In this document: positions 22,065 to 25,577 of the stretch, piece after piece | Layout of the letters: the number at the start of each line of letters is the position of its first letter | Position numbering within the stretch: the stretch's first letter is position 1 | From: a virus | Direction: 5' to 3' (one strand) | DNA length: 25,577 nt | Virus record (IMG/VR): IMGVR_UViG_3300035698_009022 | Location: 1 to 25,577 of that record | Notes under the pieces: generated by a model | What the model was told of the DNA's origin: nothing | The model's input: the letters and a program-made list of their open reading frames with translations, nothing else | The model's database searches: none | Program-made: the position numbers and the translations under genes

Positions 22065-23141
22065 ATGAGTAATTTAGATAATATTTTCAATGATGGTGAC
22101 GAAGTTCTTATTACCGACAAAGAAAAAACTGTATTAATTATCGATGGACATAATATTGCATATAGATGTTTGTATTCAACAATATTTCATAATCCAGATG
22201 ATGGCGTTGACTTTTATCTTTGGAGACATGCTGTATTAAATAATATTTTCAGTGTTGTGACTAAATTCAATCCCGATAAATTAGTTTTGGCATTTGATGA
22301 AAAAGGAAGCTGGAGATATGATTTCTATACTGAATACAAAGCACATAGAAAAGGTGCAAGAGAAAAGAGTAAAATTCAAATTGATTGGGTTAGGTTCTTT
22401 GAAGTGTTTGAGAATTTTATCAATGACATCAAAGAAACATTTACAAATGTGTATGTTATAAAATTACCAAGAACTGAAGGTGATGATATCATTGGTGTTC
22501 TTTCTAATGATATTTTTAAAACTGATAAAGTAATTATTGTGTCAAATGATGGTGATATGCATCAACTTCTTGTTCACCCAAATGTAAATCAATATGACCC
22601 TAAAACAATGGGGCTTGTTGATTGTCTTAATCCTGAAACAGAATTGGAATTGAAAATTATTCAGGGTGATTCCTCTGATAATATTAAAGGTGTCAGACGT
22701 GGCGTTGGCCCGGTAACAGCATCTAAAATTTTCAATATCGGAATTGATGAATATATTGATACATTTAAAATAAAAGTTAATAGAAAAATGAAAATGAGTG
22801 AGTGGATGTCTTCTGAAGATATGGATGTATATTGTCAAGAAATTGACGATGAGGGTAGACATGTTGAAGACGATAGACCACCACTGACAAAAGAAGAAAT
22901 TAACTATTTCATCAAAAGAGAAAAGGAAATGATTCAAGATAATTACAAAAGAAATACAACATTAATAAATCTTGAATACATCCCCGCTGAGATTAAGAAT
23001 CCAATCATAAATACATATGAATCTTACGGCATCGAACAAATAAAAGGAAAAAGTATTATTCATTTCTTTAAAAGAAACAAGATGCTTAAACACTTATCAG
23101 ATTGGAATAACGTTTCAGAGTACTTTAAAAAATTGAGTTAA
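22065..23141 (+). CDS. rnh: 5'-3' exonuclease / RNase H of the FEN family
   Basis: 358 residues (T4 RNase H is 305). Metal-site residues are in order: D27 (LIIDGHN), D78 (FDEKGSW), K92 and R95 in EYKAHR, E138-x-D140-D141 (TEGDDIIG), D162 and D164 (SNDGDM), and GDSSDNIKG with the helix-hairpin-helix GVGPVTASK. It removes RNA primers and flaps behind the fork. About 50 residues with RKMKMSEWMSSEDMDVYC and an acidic DDEGRHVEDDRPP follow the helix-hairpin-helix and account for part of the extra length over T4. It lies 9 nt after the resolvase gene. Confidence 0.93.
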   Translation: MSNLDNIFNDGDEVLITDKEKTVLIIDGHNIAYRCLYSTIFHNPDDGVDFYLWRHAVLNNIFSVVTKFNPDKLVLAFDEKGSWRYDFYTEYKAHRKGAREKSKIQIDWVRFFEVFENFINDIKETFTNVYVIKLPRTEGDDIIGVLSNDIFKTDKVIIVSNDGDMHQLLVHPNVNQYDPKTMGLVDCLNPETELELKIIQGDSSDNIKGVRRGVGPVTASKIFNIGIDEYIDTFKIKVNRKMKMSEWMSSEDMDVYCQEIDDEGRHVEDDRPPLTKEEINYFIKREKEMIQDNYKRNTTLINLEYIPAEIKNPIINTYESYGIEQIKGKSIIHFFKRNKMLKHLSDWNNVSEYFKKLS

Positions 23142-23185
23142 TGTTTATAGGGAATTAATACTCTGATTTCTAAAAGGAATTGGAG

Positions 23186-23650
23186 ATGGGAAAAAATACA
23201 GAATATAGTCAAGGGTACTATGTACCCACTTATAAATCAAAATACGTTGGACAAGGTAAACCGTTTTATCGAAGTTCATATGAGAAGAGAGTGTTTTACT
23301 GGTGTGACCATAATAAAAATATAATAGAATGGAATGTCGAGTCAATAGCAATACCATATAGATATGAAGTTGACAAAAGAGTACACCGATATTATCCAGA
23401 TGTTATTGCTAAAATGAGAACAAACCGTGGAATTGTAAACTACATAATTGAAGTTAAACCATACAGACAAACATTCGAACCGGATAAACCAAAAAATAAA
23501 AGTAAAAAACGTCAAGACAGGTTTATATACGAAACACTCAGATGGATTAAAAATAAAAATAAATGGAATGCTACAGAACAATACTGTAAAAAAAATGGAT
23601 TTGAATTTAAAATTATAACAGAAAAAGATTTATGGAAAGGGAAAAGATAA
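23186..23650 (+). CDS. 4: Head-completion nuclease, T4 gp4-like (TnsA/PD-(D/E)xK fold)
   Basis: 154 residues from ATG 23186, which AAGGA at 23174-23178 serves at 7-nt spacing; an in-frame TTG at 23180 is less likely. The order KYVGQGKPFYRSSYEKRVF, WCDHN, IPY, VHRYYPD and IIEVKP matches the gp4 family. It also forms a nuclease signature with E33, D72 and E89-x-K91. In T4 gp4 acts after packaging to finish heads so tails can join, possibly trimming DNA. Finding it in the replication operon rather than the leftward virion genes is notable. VSR/TnsA-like endonuclease for another role is the alternative. Confidence 0.85.
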   Translation: MGKNTEYSQGYYVPTYKSKYVGQGKPFYRSSYEKRVFYWCDHNKNIIEWNVESIAIPYRYEVDKRVHRYYPDVIAKMRTNRGIVNYIIEVKPYRQTFEPDKPKNKSKKRQDRFIYETLRWIKNKNKWNATEQYCKKNGFEFKIITEKDLWKGKR

Positions 23651-23652
23651 AA

Positions 23653-25577
23653 ATGAGTGAAAATTTCTTCAAAACACAAATTGCATACAACAATTGGAAA
23701 AGTAAGTACCAATATCGAAATGAAACACCATTGGGAACATTTAAAAGGATAGCAAAATCATTAGCTTCTAATGAAGAGAATCCAAATGATTGGTATGATA
23801 AATTTTTAAATACAATGATTAGATTTGACGAAGAGGGAAATCCTTTAGGAATCAAATGTTCACCCGGTGGAAGAATTACAACAAATATTGGAACAGATTA
23901 CCACAATGCAACTCTTATGAACTGCTTCATCAATGGGCCAGTTCAAAATGCAAAAATATCATACATCAGAAAGAATGAACACTTCGAAAATAAAATCACA
24001 ATAAAAACCAAAGATACTCCAGATGACCTTGTAAACATCTTTTTGACTATACTGGAACAAGCAAAAACTCTTGCTTCTGAAGGTGGTTATGGATTAAACT
24101 TTGATTTTATACGTCCAAGAGGCTCTATAATCAAAGGTACGGGCATTAGACATCCCGGAGTAGTATCTTATATGGAAGTGTGGGATAAGGTCGCAGGGTG
24201 TATTGTGAAGGGTGACAATGATGGATACCTTGACACATTGAAAGACCATACAACTAAAGAGGAACGTGAAGCCTTCTTTGGGTTTATTGACAAAGAGACA
24301 AGAAAAGGTGCAATGATGGGATGTCTTTCTATTGACCATCCTGATATCGAAGAGTTTGTACGTGCAAAACAAGAGTCAGGTAAGTTGACAAAGTTCAATA
24401 TGAGTGTTGCTGTTACTGATGATTTCATGAAGTGTTTGGCTATTGATGGTATGTGGGATTTGATATGGAAAGGTAAAGTTGTCAAGAGAGTAAAAGCTAA
24501 AGACCTTTACACTTTAATAATGAAATCTACATATAACAGAGCAGAACCGGGTATCCTTTTCGTTGACAATATGAATAAGAACAATCCTATCTCTTATCTT
24601 GGTGAATGTAATGCAACTAATCCCTGCGGTGAGATACCGGGAAATCCTGTGATGTCAACTGTTTGTCTTCTTGGTTCTATTAATTTGACACAGTACGTTG
24701 ACATTTGTGATGGTGTTCCTTGTTTCAACTGGAGATTATATATGGATGACCTTGTAACATTCTCCAGAATGCTTGATAATGTGTGTGACCTAACAGAACT
24801 TCCTTTGCCATCATATGCATGGGCTGTAAAGAATCTTAGACAATTTGGAATGGGTGTTAATGGGTTGGGTTCAACATTAATTATGTTAGGTATTAAATAC
24901 AATTCACCCGAAGCTGTAGAGTTTATAAAGAGAATAAAAGAATTAAAAGAAAATATCACAATGCAAACATCTGCATTACTTGCAAAAGAAAAGGGTGCGT
25001 TTCCTTTATTCAATTATGATGAGTTATCTAAAACTGAATATTTCAAATCAGAAAGATTGACCCAACAAACAAAAGAAATAATCAAAACGAATGGTTTACG
25101 TAACGCTAAGACATCCACCAATCCACCATTGGGTAACTCATCTGTTGTTTGTGATTATGTCAGTAATGGTATTGAGCCAGTGTTTGATTTAGAATCCACA
25201 CGCAAAGTTATCTGCTCATTTCCTGAAGGATTAAATTCAGAAAATTTAAAAGAAATTTTCAAAGAAAAAAAGAAAAAGGATTTTACATACTGGGAAGGTA
25301 CGTATGAAGATAAGAAATATTATTACGAACCTCACAATAGAGGTTTGTGTGAAGTGTACACTCTTCGTGATTATGGTTATCAGTGGATTCTTGACAATTT
25401 CCCTGAAAATAAAAAAGCTGATTTCTTGGTTACTACATCTGATTTAGATATTCAAGACCATCTTAACATTCAGGAAGTTGTACAATTCTATTGTAATCAA
25501 TCTGTAAGTAAAACAATAAATCTTCCAAATAAATATTCATTTGAAAAATTCAAAGAACTTTATGTTGAAGCATGGAA
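23653..25577 (+). CDS. nrdJ: Ribonucleotide reductase large chain, NrdJ-like (class II), truncated at the right edge
   Basis: 641 codons are visible with no stop; the 3' end is outside the window. No N-terminal ATP-cone precedes the catalytic barrel. Landmarks: TLMNCF with C91, GGYGLNFDFIRPRGS, RKGAMMGCL followed by DHPDIEEFVRAK, FNMSVAVTDDFM, the thiyl-radical finger loop N-P-C-G-E with C325 and E327, the partner cysteine in VCLLGSINL (about 338), and NPPLGNSS. The HPDI / FNMSV / VTDDFM set fits adenosylcobalamin-dependent class II enzymes better than NrdA; no nrdB-like gene is seen here, though the next gene is out of view. It reduces ribonucleotides to deoxyribonucleotides to feed phage replication. 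A stretch of about 25 residues (GDNDGYLDTLKDHTTK) between VAGCIV and RKGAMMG looks like an insertion. Confidence 0.9.
   Translation, partial: MSENFFKTQIAYNNWKSKYQYRNETPLGTFKRIAKSLASNEENPNDWYDKFLNTMIRFDEEGNPLGIKCSPGGRITTNIGTDYHNATLMNCFINGPVQNAKISYIRKNEHFENKITIKTKDTPDDLVNIFLTILEQAKTLASEGGYGLNFDFIRPRGSIIKGTGIRHPGVVSYMEVWDKVAGCIVKGDNDGYLDTLKDHTTKEEREAFFGFIDKETRKGAMMGCLSIDHPDIEEFVRAKQESGKLTKFNMSVAVTDDFMKCLAIDGMWDLIWKGKVVKRVKAKDLYTLIMKSTYNRAEPGILFVDNMNKNNPISYLGECNATNPCGEIPGNPVMSTVCLLGSINLTQYVDICDGVPCFNWRLYMDDLVTFSRMLDNVCDLTELPLPSYAWAVKNLRQFGMGVNGLGSTLIMLGIKYNSPEAVEFIKRIKELKENITMQTSALLAKEKGAFPLFNYDELSKTEYFKSERLTQQTKEIIKTNGLRNAKTSTNPPLGNSSVVCDYVSNGIEPVFDLESTRKVICSFPEGLNSENLKEIFKEKKKKDFTYWEGTYEDKKYYYEPHNRGLCEVYTLRDYGYQWILDNFPENKKADFLVTTSDLDIQDHLNIQEVVQFYCNQSVSKTINLPNKYSFEKFKELYVEAW

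Noticed and set aside
24594-25013. Leftward frames opposite the ribonucleotide reductase (also 24094-24485)
   Set aside because: Shadows of conserved reductase motifs on the rightward strand.

Overview
The window is a strongly AT-rich piece of a T4-like (T4-superfamily) myovirus genome. The call rests on a linked set of T4-type replication, recombination and late-transcription genes: uvsY, uvsW, 46, 55, 47, 43, uvsX, 41, probable 33 and 59, 32, 61, an RNase H/5' exonuclease and a gene 4-type head-completion nuclease. Sequence divergence from T4 is large. A RuvC-type resolvase and an NrdJ-like (class II) ribonucleotide reductase place it away from the classical enterobacterial T-evens. The host cannot be read from this sequence.

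Layout. Bases 1-6689 are transcribed leftward: uvsY and uvsW, then three acidic or low-complexity proteins of unknown role (4692-2855), then a virion surface or tail-type module of two paralogous small beta-rich proteins, a DNRLRE-like protein and the N-terminal 437 residues of a large repeat-built fibre-like protein that runs off the left edge. Bases 6690-7145 are a divergent intergenic region of about 455 bp. It holds leftward late-promoter-like boxes, a GC-rich rod-shaped hairpin, an AT-only tract, several GTAC-centred palindromes and rightward sigma70-like promoters. Everything from 7146 to the right edge is transcribed rightward in tight, often overlapping operons: 46-55-47 (Rad50/Mre11-like nuclease with the late sigma factor between the subunits), two unknown small genes and a GT-B glycosyltransferase; a second short regulatory gap (11956-12079); then a small ORF, a DHH phosphoesterase, DNA polymerase, UvsX, DnaB-like helicase, probable gp33 and gp59, gp32 with a strong downstream hairpin, primase, RuvC-like resolvase, 5' exonuclease, gp4-like nuclease and a truncated ribonucleotide reductase.

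How it fits together. The rightward half supplies most of a T4-type recombination-dependent replisome: polymerase, helicase, primase, SSB, probable helicase loader, strand-exchange protein and end-resection nuclease. The UvsY mediator and UvsW branch-migration helicase come from the leftward half. The clamp and clamp loader are not in the window. Probable gp55 and gp33 would couple late transcription, hence the leftward virion genes, to replication.

Most unusual signal: the two intergenic gaps carry matched arrays of three GTAC-centred palindromes (consensus TTTTTACRGTACYGTAAAAA) with centres exactly 19 bp apart in both arrays, next to shared TTGACAAAGTA and TAACTATTGAC promoter-like blocks. 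This looks like an operator system for a phage-encoded or host dimeric regulator, or an origin-type iteron array. A second promoter-like motif (TTGACAAGACC-C-AGAA plus a TAT box at fixed spacing) is shared by the 11965 gap and the region upstream of gene 32.
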